A stretch of DNA of 64,000 nt from positions 124,001-188,000 of the forward strand of contig CAYNHQ010000001.1 of assembly GCA_964397255.1 (NCBI GenBank), given 5' to 3'. Positions 34,452-43,138 of this stretch are shown here, one piece after another. Below the pieces are notes generated by a model. That model was not told where the DNA came from, did no database searches, and saw only the letters and a list, made by a program, of their open reading frames with translations. Position 1 is the first letter of the stretch. Each line of letters begins with the position of its first letter. Source of the stretch: CAYNHQ01 sp964397255 (GTDB taxonomy: Bacteria; Bdellovibrionota_G; JALEGL01; DATDPG01). Position numbers and translations under genes: made by a program.

Positions 34452-34548
34452 GCGAGGTATAAATAATAGTAACAAAAGGTACTTATTAACGTCAAATCTT
34501 TAATATACTATTAATTACAATAAGTTAGTAAATATAAAAATATTTACG

Positions 34549-35970
34549 TTAGAAGCGAAAATGGCTAGCTAGATAGATCTCGTGCACGTTGACCCCTTGA
34601 TCCTGGTTAGTGGCATCGTTCTCGAAATAGAGGGCGTAGTTCAGCATCCACGTTACTTTTGCGGAGGGGTTGTAGAAGCCATTGAGTCGCATCGCATATT
34701 CTTTTTCCGTTTGCCGAATTAAAGGGTTCATAGGGACATTATTGAAATAAACATCTCGTTCGTTCGAATAAAAGGTCCCTCCTCCCTCCAATCGAAAAAG
34801 ACCCTGTGAAAAATCATGGCCGATCAAACCATCAAAACCGGTGTAAAAGCCTCGGTAACCTTCAAATACATCCATCTGTATTCGAATGTCAGTGGGGGTT
34901 CCAAAGAGCGCGGGATCGCGATAACCGGCCGTGTATTTGAGTCGATCTAGGTCATCAAAAGTTTCACGAGAATACTCGACGCTTCCAAAAATATAATTTC
35001 GGGCAAAAATTCGGACCTGGCTCTCTCCTCGAACGGTGTTGACCGTACTCTCGCTGACCTGTGTCCCTCCGACGAGAGTAGCGTCCACTCCCGGAATGAC
35101 AGGAATCGCCGAGGCATCGGAAGCTTTGTAGATGAGGGCCATGTAACGGTCGAATGAAAGGGTGTTGGTTACGCGAGACGTCGGCCGGGCGGAAATATTC
35201 GCCTGAAACCAGCGAAACCCCATTTGGCCCGAGGCCAGATCCGCAAGCATCGATCCCGAAAAATTCCAGACACTATTGAGTTGATAAATCGCCTGTGAAT
35301 AAAGAAGAAACTGATCAAGGTGTTGCTTGTAAATATTTCCATTGATCGATGAATCGATCTTGAACGTTCCTGCGCGATAACTGCTGTAAAGACCCATGGT
35401 TTGAAAATCTAAAGTGAATGGATTTTGCCGGTACATCGGCCCGATGTATCCGGTGAGGTTTCTCGGATCGGCTCCCAAGCCTCCGAAGAGTCCGAGGTCC
35501 CATTTCTCACTGTAGTGATACACGCCACGCAGGCCATCGAATGTCACTCCCCCTGCCTCGAAAATCTGCTGGCGCCCAAACCATATGCTTGCATCGCCGC
35601 CCAGGATCAACGCTTCTAAATTAAGTTCGTCGAGTTCCTGTCGGGTTCGATCCCCGGGCGCCAGCGTGTATTGAGTGTCTTCAAGCGCAAAAAGGCCGCG
35701 CCCTTTAATGTGCGTGTTCCACTTGGTTTCGCCTTGGGAATCAAAAATATCCTTTCCATCGAGCTTTAAGCCGACATTGAGAAGCGAATACCGGCTATTG
35801 ACATAGGACTTGCCTACGCGATCGTCCGCCTGAAAAAGGGGATTGTCGGAAAGGTTGTTAAAAACGCCCCAAATTCCTATGTCTCCGTACCCTGAGACAT
35901 CTGATGCGCGTGCGGTGAGAAAAGGAAAGGAGGCGATCAGAAGAAAGAGCAGAAAATTCTTCCCCCTCAT
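34549..35970 (-). CDS. Outer-membrane beta-barrel protein coupled to the 27-heme cytochrome
   Basis: 473 residues. The signal peptide (FLLFLLIASFPFLTARA) is followed by alternating short strands rich in Tyr, Gly and aromatic residues. The C-terminus is HFRF, with the terminal Phe recognised by the BAM machinery. Periodic segments such as DASIWFGRQQIFEAGG and NYALYFENDATNQDQG fit a porin-like barrel. The ATG at 35970 overlaps the cytochrome stop by 4 bases (ATGA), so the two are translated together. Barrels genetically coupled to multiheme cytochromes are known from porin-cytochrome electron conduits (MtrAB, PioAB, Pcc), but I see no specific similarity to MtrB. The AT-rich 34455-34548 region downstream holds no gene. 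Confidence 0.75.
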   Translation of the reverse strand: MRGKNFLLFLLIASFPFLTARASDVSGYGDIGIWGVFNNLSDNPLFQADDRVGKSYVNSRYSLLNVGLKLDGKDIFDSQGETKWNTHIKGRGLFALEDTQYTLAPGDRTRQELDELNLEALILGGDASIWFGRQQIFEAGGVTFDGLRGVYHYSEKWDLGLFGGLGADPRNLTGYIGPMYRQNPFTLDFQTMGLYSSYRAGTFKIDSSINGNIYKQHLDQFLLYSQAIYQLNSVWNFSGSMLADLASGQMGFRWFQANISARPTSRVTNTLSFDRYMALIYKASDASAIPVIPGVDATLVGGTQVSESTVNTVRGESQVRIFARNYIFGSVEYSRETFDDLDRLKYTAGYRDPALFGTPTDIRIQMDVFEGYRGFYTGFDGLIGHDFSQGLFRLEGGGTFYSNERDVYFNNVPMNPLIRQTEKEYAMRLNGFYNPSAKVTWMLNYALYFENDATNQDQGVNVHEIYLASHFRF

Positions 35971-37994
35971 CTTGTGGGCCTCCACCCAAACGTGAAGTGG
36001 CAATTGTCACAGGAGATTGGTGCAGGCGGGTGCTGAGGCACGGCCGGGGGCGGACGGAAATCCTTGGAATGGCAGAACGTACATTCCTGAGGGAGGCCGC
36101 CGAAGACACGATTGAAATGGCAGCGATCGCAGGAGAGGAATCGGTGGGCACCGGAAAGTTCAAAGCCCGTTTGATTGTGTCGGAAGGTGCTGGGGAGGAA
36201 GAAATTCTGCCCATGGCAATTTTGACAGCTCGGCCCCAGCGAACCCATATGCGGATCCACATGACAGGATTTGCACTGTGTGGGTCTCGCCCGGACCGCC
36301 GCTTTGGGTCCGTGGCAAACCACGCAATCAATGCGATCATGCGCGCCACCAAGCGTGAATTCACCGAAATCGTGGAAACCGGATTTGGTCGAAAATCCCT
36401 CCGTCGTGTGGCAACGCTCGCAGGTCGTTCCGAACGTACCTTTATGAGCATCGTAATGACATGCGGAACACTCCTGTTTCGGAATTTTGTACCGGTAATT
36501 GACGTGGCACTGATTGCAGGGCACCCGAACATGCTTTCCATCCAGGCGGAAGCGAGACTCCCGGTTGTGGTCAAATTCGATATCGTTGTAAGCGGTCGGC
36601 GCGTGGCAACGATTGCATTCCTGTCCCAACTCTCCTTTGTGAAAATCGTTGTGGCATCCCTGGCACCTTCTCTCGAGGGGTTTGTATCGCCCTTCCACGT
36701 GGCATGAACTGCAGGCGACCAACTTGTGTTTCCCTACGAGAGGGAAGGGAGAATCGCGATCATGGTCGAACGTCAATTGGTTAAACCCGTCCGTTTTATG
36801 GCAACTCGCGCAAGTTCGTTCGAATTGGCCACGATGGACATCTTTGTGACAGGCGACACAATCCGGAGCCTTGGGAAGCCAGCGATATTTCGCATCGACA
36901 TGGCACTGCTGGCAGGGAACGAGAGTGTGTTTCCCTTCCAGTTTGTAGCGTGAATCATCATTGTGCTTGAATTTGAGGAGATTCCAGCCGTCGGTCAGAT
37001 GGCAGTCCGTGCAGACTTTCTTGACGTTCCAAAGAACCTCGAATTGATTTCCATGCGGGTTGTTGTGGCAGCCACTGCATTGCTCAAAGCCAGGCATCTT
37101 TCCGATTTTAGGTCCATGGCAACGCAGGCAGGTAACATCTCTGTGGGCTCCCGTTAGAGGAAAGGCCGTCTTGTCATGATCAAATCCCTTTTCTCCTTGA
37201 GCAGCCGGTTTTCCGGTGGGAGAAGCCCCCTTCCAACCCTTCGTGCTATGGCATGATTCGCATTTCGGTCCGAATGATCCCTTGTGAGGATCCGCGTGGC
37301 AGTTCGTACAACTTTCAAATGCAAGGGGAGCCCATTTCTTCTGTTTGTGGCACCCGTAACAGGCGACGCGCTGATGCTGACCGGTTAGGGGATAACGGCT
37401 TTCCCTCTGGTGGTCGAACTGAAGGCGGGTCTTGGGTTTCTTCCAAAGGTCCGTGGTGTGGCATCGAGCACACTGTTCGAGTTCGGGTTTTCCGCTCTTA
37501 TGAACATCCTCATGGCAAGCTGAGCATTCTGGATTGGCTCCCAAATAGGTTCGTCGACGGGTCGGTTGATGGGTTTGAACGTTGGTTCTCACTTCTTTGT
37601 GACAGTTTTCGCATTTCACACGAGCATGTCCGCCGGTCAGCGGCCAACCCGTATCGGCATGATCAAACTTGGTTCGGGATAACCCCGTAACATCAAATTC
37701 CCTTCCCTTGTGCTCGTCGTGGCATGTTCGGCACTCTTCGGTCTGGCGGGCGTGAAAGCCTTTTTTGGCTGCCAACCGGTCCGAGATCTCCTTGTGGCAA
37801 TCTAGACATTTTCGGTCGGGTACTCCCTTGGCCGTGGCATGGCAGGTGGTGCAGTTCTTGACCCCTTCCAGGCCTTCGTGAGGCTGGGATAGGGGGCCAG
37901 GGTTCAGCCACTGCGTAAAATCAAGCTGAGCCCAGCTCGCACAGGGCAGGGCCAAAATGGCGCAAAAAAGGATTGGAGCAAGTCTTCGAATCAA
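35967..37994 (-). CDS. 27-heme c-type cytochrome built of nine triheme modules
   Basis: About 675 residues with 27 CxxCH heme-attachment motifs. After an N-terminal group of three hemes, eight modules of about 60-70 residues repeat the order F-x-H, L-x-G-x-H, CxxCH, CxxCH, D-x-H-K-G, CxxCH. Examples are FDHDRDSPFPLVGKHKLVA-CSSCH and NDFHKGELGQECNRCH. The three extra histidines per module could serve as distal ligands, giving bis-His hemes. The signal peptide (APILFCAILALPCASWA) places it in the periplasm or outside. The start is unclear: the TTG at 37994 is the only start codon near the signal, without a good ribosome binding site. It is coupled to an outer-membrane barrel gene, so long-range electron transfer across the envelope is the likely role. 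Confidence 0.9.
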   Translation of the reverse strand: MIRRLAPILFCAILALPCASWAQLDFTQWLNPGPLSQPHEGLEGVKNCTTCHATAKGVPDRKCLDCHKEISDRLAAKKGFHARQTEECRTCHDEHKGREFDVTGLSRTKFDHADTGWPLTGGHARVKCENCHKEVRTNVQTHQPTRRRTYLGANPECSACHEDVHKSGKPELEQCARCHTTDLWKKPKTRLQFDHQRESRYPLTGQHQRVACYGCHKQKKWAPLAFESCTNCHADPHKGSFGPKCESCHSTKGWKGASPTGKPAAQGEKGFDHDKTAFPLTGAHRDVTCLRCHGPKIGKMPGFEQCSGCHNNPHGNQFEVLWNVKKVCTDCHLTDGWNLLKFKHNDDSRYKLEGKHTLVPCQQCHVDAKYRWLPKAPDCVACHKDVHRGQFERTCASCHKTDGFNQLTFDHDRDSPFPLVGKHKLVACSSCHVEGRYKPLERRCQGCHNDFHKGELGQECNRCHAPTAYNDIEFDHNRESRFRLDGKHVRVPCNQCHVNYRYKIPKQECSACHYDAHKGTFGTTCERCHTTEGFSTKSGFHDFGEFTLGGAHDRIDCVVCHGPKAAVRARPTQCKSCHVDPHMGSLGPSCQNCHGQNFFLPSTFRHNQTGFELSGAHRFLSCDRCHFNRVFGGLPQECTFCHSKDFRPPPAVPQHPPAPISCDNCHFTFGWRPTR

Positions 37995-38166
37995 AGGAGA
38001 AAAGTTATCACGATCCCAAAAAATTCCTTCTTTTTGTTCACTTTTTGACCCCCCTAAAAAATCTTTACCAATTCTTAATTTTTCGCTTGACCCCACTGCT
38101 CGCAATGCGTTATCGAAAAGGAGAATGGTTGGGGGATTCTTATGGCAACTCACGGGGGAGCTAGGA

Positions 38167-38793
38167 ATGAAAAATAGATGGTGGGCTTTTTGGGCGGCAA
38201 TCGGAACATTATGTCTTGGGTCGCAAGTGTCCCGGGCGATGACAGATCGTGATGATTCTGAAGCCATTCGTGTTACGGCAGTGCGGGCGGCAGAGCAAAT
38301 CGAACCGACGCTGAAAGAGTACAGTCAATTTGTCAGTGAATTTGAAAACGACATGATCCAGTCATTTAATCGAAAAATCAATGTGGACGATGCGGTCGTG
38401 CAAGAAGCTTGTGATACCAAGAAACTGTTTAATGCTTCGACAATTTCTTTCGTATTAGCAGCTCCTGAGAGATGTAATTATCTGGTAAGTGGGGCAGAGA
38501 TCGCGTTGCAGGAATTTGCCGATGAACTCAAAAATTCCGATAGCCACTATTCCGATAAAAGGCTTTTTGCTGCCAATGTGGTCGAAATTATTTTTGAAGA
38601 GCCCGGTTGGTTTAGCAGCCCATCGCGACTTGAGCGTGTAAACCCTAAAGATGTTGCGAGTCGGAAACTTTCCATTGTGATTGTTCTCAATGGAGAGGCG
38701 ACGAAAGGGGCGATTGATACCGCATTTAGCAGAAACCCCTATAAGCCTTCCTCAGAGGGAATCGGAATGCGGCTTTCGATGCACGGCAAATAA
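38167..38793 (+). CDS. Secreted protein of unknown function, paralogue of the next gene
   Basis: 208 residues with a signal peptide (WWAFWAAIGTLCLGSQVSRA). The mature part is mainly helical, then ends in a beta-strand (KLSIVIVLNGEA) and FSRNPYKPSS. Cysteines in EACDTKK and ERCNYL may pair. A well-placed GGGGAG lies before the ATG. The next gene encodes a protein with the same order of motifs (QFVSEFENDM / KFVLEFRDHM; ALQEFADELKN / ALQMLAYEIEN; RNPYKPSS / KNPYPSS), showing an old tandem duplication. No known family is recognised. It is divergent from the 27-heme cytochrome gene. Confidence 0.65.
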   Translation: MKNRWWAFWAAIGTLCLGSQVSRAMTDRDDSEAIRVTAVRAAEQIEPTLKEYSQFVSEFENDMIQSFNRKINVDDAVVQEACDTKKLFNASTISFVLAAPERCNYLVSGAEIALQEFADELKNSDSHYSDKRLFAANVVEIIFEEPGWFSSPSRLERVNPKDVASRKLSIVIVLNGEATKGAIDTAFSRNPYKPSSEGIGMRLSMHGK

Positions 38794-38816
38794 GAAATAA
38801 GATGGGAGATCAAGAG

Positions 38817-39437
38817 ATGAAAATACATCGGTTAGCAATTACGTTGACCCTGACGGGGTTAATTGGATCCGCTTGGGCCGTCGGCCCCGGAGATGCAAAT
38901 TTGTCACAGAGCGCGACGACGCCCGCGTCATTTGAAAATGCTCAAGAAATGAAAAATCTCATGGGCAAATTCGGTAAGTTTGTCCTGGAATTTCGCGATC
39001 ACATGAAGGAACTCTCCCACGACTTCCAAGTGGATGCCTCGTTTGTCACGGAAGCTTGCAATCCCTACAAAAGTGGGAGCGTATCAAATTGTCGCAACAT
39101 AGCTAAAGGTGCGGCCGAGGCGTTGCAGATGTTGGCCTATGAGATCGAGAACATCGATAATGAGCAGAAAAGCTATTCTGAAGGACGCCTTCCAAAGAAG
39201 GCCCTATATGCGAGAAATGTCGTCAGCGTGCGTTTTGAACCGGCCGGCAGTTCTTCGGCAAACTTGAAACCTCAAGATGGCGGGAGGCTGTGGTCTCTTT
39301 CGGTGGTCGTGTTTCTTGATGGAAAAACCCCTGTTCAAAACATGGATGAAGTTTTTGACAAAAATCCATACCCTTCGTCCTATGATGGCGTCGCGGTACG
39401 AATGATCCAGCGTAGAGACGTATTGACGGCATACTGA
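38817..39437 (+). CDS. Secreted protein of unknown function, paralogue of the preceding gene
   Basis: 206 residues starting at the ATG at 38817, with an AGATCAAGAG purine-rich site before it. The signal peptide (LAITLTLTGLIGSAWA) is cut probably before VGPGD. It shares the length, Cys positions (EACNPYK and NCRN) and C-terminal strand (WSLSVVVFLDGKT) with the upstream paralogue, at low identity. It ends just before a strong terminator hairpin at 39465-39483. The pair is probably exported as related subunits; function unknown. Confidence 0.65.
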   Translation: MKIHRLAITLTLTGLIGSAWAVGPGDANLSQSATTPASFENAQEMKNLMGKFGKFVLEFRDHMKELSHDFQVDASFVTEACNPYKSGSVSNCRNIAKGAAEALQMLAYEIENIDNEQKSYSEGRLPKKALYARNVVSVRFEPAGSSSANLKPQDGGRLWSLSVVVFLDGKTPVQNMDEVFDKNPYPSSYDGVAVRMIQRRDVLTAY

Positions 39438-39464
39438 TCAGAAAACATTGCGTTTGTTTTGAAG

Positions 39465-39490
39465 GGCGGAAGAATCTTCCGCCTTTCTAT
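39465..39490 (+). terminator. Intrinsic terminator after the paralogous pair
   Basis: GGCGGAAGA-A-TCTTCCGCC (39465-39483), a perfect 9-base stem followed by TTTCTATTTT. It ends the plus-strand pair and touches the stop codon of the convergent Fe-S protein gene. Confidence 0.75.
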
Positions 39491-41454
39491 TTTCCGGCGA
39501 AGAAGATCAGGTTGTAAACCACATGTCCGATAGCTACCGCCCCCATGACATAGGCAAAGGGGCGATGAATATATTGCCACCGGGCGAAAAGTCGCGACGA
39601 AACTGCTAGAAAGGCCACATTTCGTTGCAAACGGACTTTTTCATCCAGGAGATTTCGAAAGACGCCGATCTGGCGTTGATTAATTTTGACCTCCGCTGGA
39701 AACTGAAATCGAAGTCTCCATAACAGCCATCGACTTTTTACGACCGATCGAACCAGAGACCATAAATTCGGGTTTTTCGAACCTTCGGAGGTTAGCTCCG
39801 AGAGAATTCGATTTACAATCTCGCGATATTTGGTTTCTCCTCCTAAAAGAGCACTCATTTTTTTCGTGATCCCGGCATCCTCTTCTTCGATGTCGCGCAA
39901 CTTTAATTCCGTTCCCGCCACGCCTCTGGGGATCATTTGATAGAGAAAACGCCCAAAGACCCCGCTCAGCATAACCGCCACGAGCGCTAGGTAACCAAAC
40001 GTACTGGGCTGAAGGGGGAAGACAAAACCGGTGTGAAAAGTCACAAAGACCGTTCCAAGAAGACCGCAAAAATTATGCAGATCCAGCCAATAGGGTTTTT
40101 TCCCCAAATATTTAAAGAGTTTTGGAAACGCTTTTCGAAGGGGATAAACAAGGGAAATCAAAATTAATGTGAAGCCGACATTCCCGATGAAGTAGCAATA
40201 GTCGGATCCCCTTTCGAAGGAAAGTCCGAATTTCGATGGAATGATTCCCTTTGCTTGAAGGTACAAAAGAAAAGAAAGAGCCGGGAATCGTTTCAGAGCC
40301 GCCGCCTCCCAAAAGAGACCGAGCGTTACACATAGACCCACGGCCACATAAACTATTTGCAGAAATCGCTCGAGCCAGTTTCTCTCGATAAGACTCGGTA
40401 GTTCATGCCATCCCGCCTCTGCGGCTCCAAAAATACGGGGATTCTCCAAAAGCTCTGTCGACTCCACTTCAATGATCGCACCGGTCGGGCAGTTCGTGAT
40501 GCAAACCATATCGTCATAACCCGCACAGTGATTGCACTTGTCGGCGATTTGTTTCGGCTTGATTTTCTTTCCTGGGGCAAAAAACCGTGCGTATAGGTTG
40601 TCTTCCGGGTTGGCTCGGTACATCTTAATGGCACCGTACTGGCAGGCTGTGGCACAGGCGGAGCAGCCGATGCAGCTATCGAGAATCTCCACTTCCCCCT
40701 TTGCGGAGTTGTAAATCACGCTGTCGACGGGGCAGGCGGGAATGCAAGTGGGATAAAAACAGGTGATACAACTCTGGGCAAAATCAAGGATTCCGAAGCG
40801 GGCGTATCCGCGCTCCAGTCGTTGAAACCCATGCCGCTCTTCGCAGGAGTCATAGCAGGTGTTGCATTCGATACATTTATCCATCTGCGTGATTTTCACG
40901 CGGGAGGCTTGGGTTAACTCCTTATCAATCAGAAATTCCAAAACCGATCGGGCGTAACGATCTTCGCTATATGTTCGGTTTCGATAATCAATTCTTTCTG
41001 TGAGCGCCTTGATTTTTTCATTAAATGGTTTGTAGGCGTTTGAAAGTTCTCGAACCGATTCCCACGGAACCACGAGGATTTCAACATGAGAAATCGCCAC
41101 GACCTTTGTCGCGACCTGGCCCCCCCAATGAAGTGATTTATCGACAAAAAATTCTCCTTTTCGCAGAAAGTTGAGCGGCTTGACCCTTGCTTCTTCGTCG
41201 TAACCGGACACTTTCACTTGGCCGCTTAAAATAAAGAAGAAGTAACGAAACGGCTCATCACTGGGATAAAGCTCTAGAATCGTTTCGGAATCATTGGCGA
41301 CCGCGCGGCGGACTCTTCCCTCAAGGTTTCCCAGAACCATGTGGGGGACCTCTCGAAACAGGTGAATTCTCTTAAGTTCCGATGATTTCGCCAACGGCAG
41401 TGCGGAGAGGTCCGAAGAAGCCTCGCGACGTTTTTTTTTCCGGGGAAGGGGCAT
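39487..41454 (-). CDS. Fusion of cyclic-nucleotide-binding domain, four Fe-S motifs and heme-b membrane domain
   Basis: 655 residues. Residues about 30-150 form a cyclic-nucleotide-binding (CRP-type) domain (YFFFILSGQVKVSGYD, FLRKGEFF). Residues about 190-345 hold four cysteine sets typical of 4Fe-4S clusters: CIECNTCYDSC, CITCFYPTCIPAC, CIGCSACATAC and CNHC with CITNC. The C-terminal part has about six membrane helices with two H-x13-H pairs (LHNFCGLLGTVFVTFH; IHRPFAYVMGAVAIGH), as in ferric-reductase-type bis-His heme b. It therefore probably moves electrons between cytoplasmic donors, the membrane and periplasmic partners, possibly gated by a nucleotide. The neighbouring 27-heme cytochrome and barrel are plausible partners. 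Confidence 0.8.
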   Translation of the reverse strand: MPLPRKKKRREASSDLSALPLAKSSELKRIHLFREVPHMVLGNLEGRVRRAVANDSETILELYPSDEPFRYFFFILSGQVKVSGYDEEARVKPLNFLRKGEFFVDKSLHWGGQVATKVVAISHVEILVVPWESVRELSNAYKPFNEKIKALTERIDYRNRTYSEDRYARSVLEFLIDKELTQASRVKITQMDKCIECNTCYDSCEERHGFQRLERGYARFGILDFAQSCITCFYPTCIPACPVDSVIYNSAKGEVEILDSCIGCSACATACQYGAIKMYRANPEDNLYARFFAPGKKIKPKQIADKCNHCAGYDDMVCITNCPTGAIIEVESTELLENPRIFGAAEAGWHELPSLIERNWLERFLQIVYVAVGLCVTLGLFWEAAALKRFPALSFLLYLQAKGIIPSKFGLSFERGSDYCYFIGNVGFTLILISLVYPLRKAFPKLFKYLGKKPYWLDLHNFCGLLGTVFVTFHTGFVFPLQPSTFGYLALVAVMLSGVFGRFLYQMIPRGVAGTELKLRDIEEEDAGITKKMSALLGGETKYREIVNRILSELTSEGSKNPNLWSLVRSVVKSRWLLWRLRFQFPAEVKINQRQIGVFRNLLDEKVRLQRNVAFLAVSSRLFARWQYIHRPFAYVMGAVAIGHVVYNLIFFAGK

Positions 41455-41493
41455 GAAATTTCGCCGCCCAGTTTACATGAAAACCTCTGCAAC

Positions 41494-41522
41494 TTGACAG
41501 CTTGCCAATCTGTTCTCATCTT
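41494..41522 (+). promoter_or_regulatory. Possible promoter of the Gld-type ABC operon
   Basis: TTGACA at 41494-41499, a 17-base spacer, and CATCTT at 41517-41522, 47 bases before the ATPase gene. The -35 is perfect but the -10 is weak. Confidence 0.35.
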
Positions 41523-41569
41523 ACGGCCCGAATTAGGGTAAGAAGCGCTTTTGAAAGAGGTTGTGGAAG

Positions 41570-42325
41570 ATGATCGAGGCAAAAGAGCTAACGAAGGAAT
41601 ATGGGGATTTGGTGGCCGTTCGGGCTATTTCATTTCGCGTCGACAAAGGGGAAATTCTCGGATTCTTAGGTCCCAACGGCGCAGGTAAAACCACCACGAT
41701 GAGGATGATTACCGGGTATCTCCCCCCCACCACCGGCACGGCGGTTGTAGCCGGCTTTGATGTTTTGGAAGATCCCATCGAAGTAAAACGAAGAATCGGC
41801 TACCTCCCCGAGACCCCGCCTCTCTATATGGATATGAATGTCACGTCCTATCTCCACTTCGTTGCCCAGATCAAGGGCATACCAAAGTCTGAGAGAAACG
41901 AACGAATGGAATGGGTGCTTCAACGCTGTGGTCTGACCGAAGTTCGAAAGCGGCTCATTCAGAATCTTTCAAAAGGGTTCAAGCAGCGGGTCGGTTTGGC
42001 TCAAGCGATCATTCACCGGCCAGATGTCTTAGTGCTGGATGAACCGACGGTCGGTCTCGATCCTAAGCAAATCCGTGAAATCCGAAGTCTCATTGTTGAG
42101 CTTTCCAAAGAACACACCATCATCCTTTCGACTCACATCCTTCCGGAAGTTACGATGATCTGTAATCGCGCGGTGATTATTCATCGGGGGAAAATCGTTT
42201 TGGAGGGTACCGTGAACGAGTTGACCCGTGATCGCTCTCTCGAAGAAGTTTTTGTCGAATTGATTTCCAAGGAAGAGGAAGAAACGCCGAAACGGGTTTC
42301 TCTCGCCGCGGCGTCGAACGAGTAG
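41570..42325 (+). CDS. gldA: ABC transporter ATPase, GldA/Nod-type
   Basis: 251-residue ATPase. Walker A is GPNGAGKTTTMRMI, the signature LSKGFKQRVGLAQA, Walker B VLVLDEPTVGLDP and the switch His LSTHILPE. It matches the GldA-type ATPases that pair with ABC-2 permeases. It leads a five-gene run (ATPase, permease, GldG-like, DUF4340, DUF1844). In Flavobacterium homologues are needed for gliding, but in most bacteria this transporter has no proven substrate, so motility should not be assumed. The ATG at 41570 is chosen; a TTG at 41561 is the longer alternative. Confidence 0.85.
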   Translation: MIEAKELTKEYGDLVAVRAISFRVDKGEILGFLGPNGAGKTTTMRMITGYLPPTTGTAVVAGFDVLEDPIEVKRRIGYLPETPPLYMDMNVTSYLHFVAQIKGIPKSERNERMEWVLQRCGLTEVRKRLIQNLSKGFKQRVGLAQAIIHRPDVLVLDEPTVGLDPKQIREIRSLIVELSKEHTIILSTHILPEVTMICNRAVIIHRGKIVLEGTVNELTRDRSLEEVFVELISKEEEETPKRVSLAAASNE

Positions 42326-42335
42326 GGGGTAGAAG

Positions 42336-43133
42336 ATGTCGACATCGATTCAAAATACGGTTGCGATCGTTCAAAAGGAACTCAAACACTACTTTGTTTC
42401 TCCGATCGCCTATGTGGTCATGATGATTTTTTTAACGGTCTCCGGTTATTTTTTCTATGCCGGAATGGTTCGCTTCAGCCAGCAATATCAATATTTCAAG
42501 TCGATGATGCAGTTCTACCAAAACCCGGAAATGTTGGCGCGCCTTAATTTAAACGAAATGGTCATCGCGCCGGCGCTGTTCAATATGGTGTTCGTCCTTC
42601 TTTTTATTCTTCCCCTCATCATGATGCGGACCTTTGCCGAGGAAAAACGGCAACGCACGGAAGAGCTATTGATGACCTCTCCATTGACAATTAATCAAAT
42701 CGTGGCGGGAAAATTTATCGGCTCGCTTCTTTTTATGATGGTCTTAATGCTTCCCACACTGGCGTATCAAGTACTGCTATTCAAATTTTCCAAACCTGAG
42801 TTTGGCCCTGTTTTTACGGGCTATTTGGGAGTTCTCCTTTTTTCCGCGGCGGGAGTTGCGATTGGTCTTTTTGCGTCGTCGCTCACGGAAAATCAGATCA
42901 TTGCCGCTGTGGTCACGTTTGTCGTTCTTCTCTTCATGTTCATTATTTCGTTTCTGGGGGACAAAGAAGGAACGTTTATTTTTGATGTCATCAAATATCT
43001 ATCGATCCAAGAGCACATTAAGAATTTGCTTCAGGGGCTGATCGATACGCGGGATCTCATTTACTTTTTTAGCATCATTGTTCTTTTTCTCTTTCTCACC
43101 AAACGTTCGGTGGAATCGGTTCGCTGGAGGTAA
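42336..43133 (+). CDS. gldF: ABC-2 type permease, GldF-like
   Basis: 265 residues with six predicted membrane helices in the ABC-2 layout: a cytoplasmic N-terminus (VAIVQKELKHYFVSPIAYVV), an extracytoplasmic loop after the first helix, the ATPase-contact segment RTFAEEKRQRTEELLMTSPL and a final helix pair. This coupling segment is typical of GldF/NosY permeases. GGGGGTAGAAG precedes the ATG. It is 10 bases after the ATPase and 5 bases before the GldG-like gene, so the three make one complex. Confidence 0.85.
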   Translation: MSTSIQNTVAIVQKELKHYFVSPIAYVVMMIFLTVSGYFFYAGMVRFSQQYQYFKSMMQFYQNPEMLARLNLNEMVIAPALFNMVFVLLFILPLIMMRTFAEEKRQRTEELLMTSPLTINQIVAGKFIGSLLFMMVLMLPTLAYQVLLFKFSKPEFGPVFTGYLGVLLFSAAGVAIGLFASSLTENQIIAAVVTFVVLLFMFIISFLGDKEGTFIFDVIKYLSIQEHIKNLLQGLIDTRDLIYFFSIIVLFLFLTKRSVESVRWR

Positions 43134-43138
43134 ATCGG

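Noticed and set aside
35997..36707. Long plus-strand frame (236 codons) opposite the 27-heme cytochrome
   Set aside because: It is the antisense shadow of the repeated CxxCH coding sequence; its periodicity follows the heme motifs.
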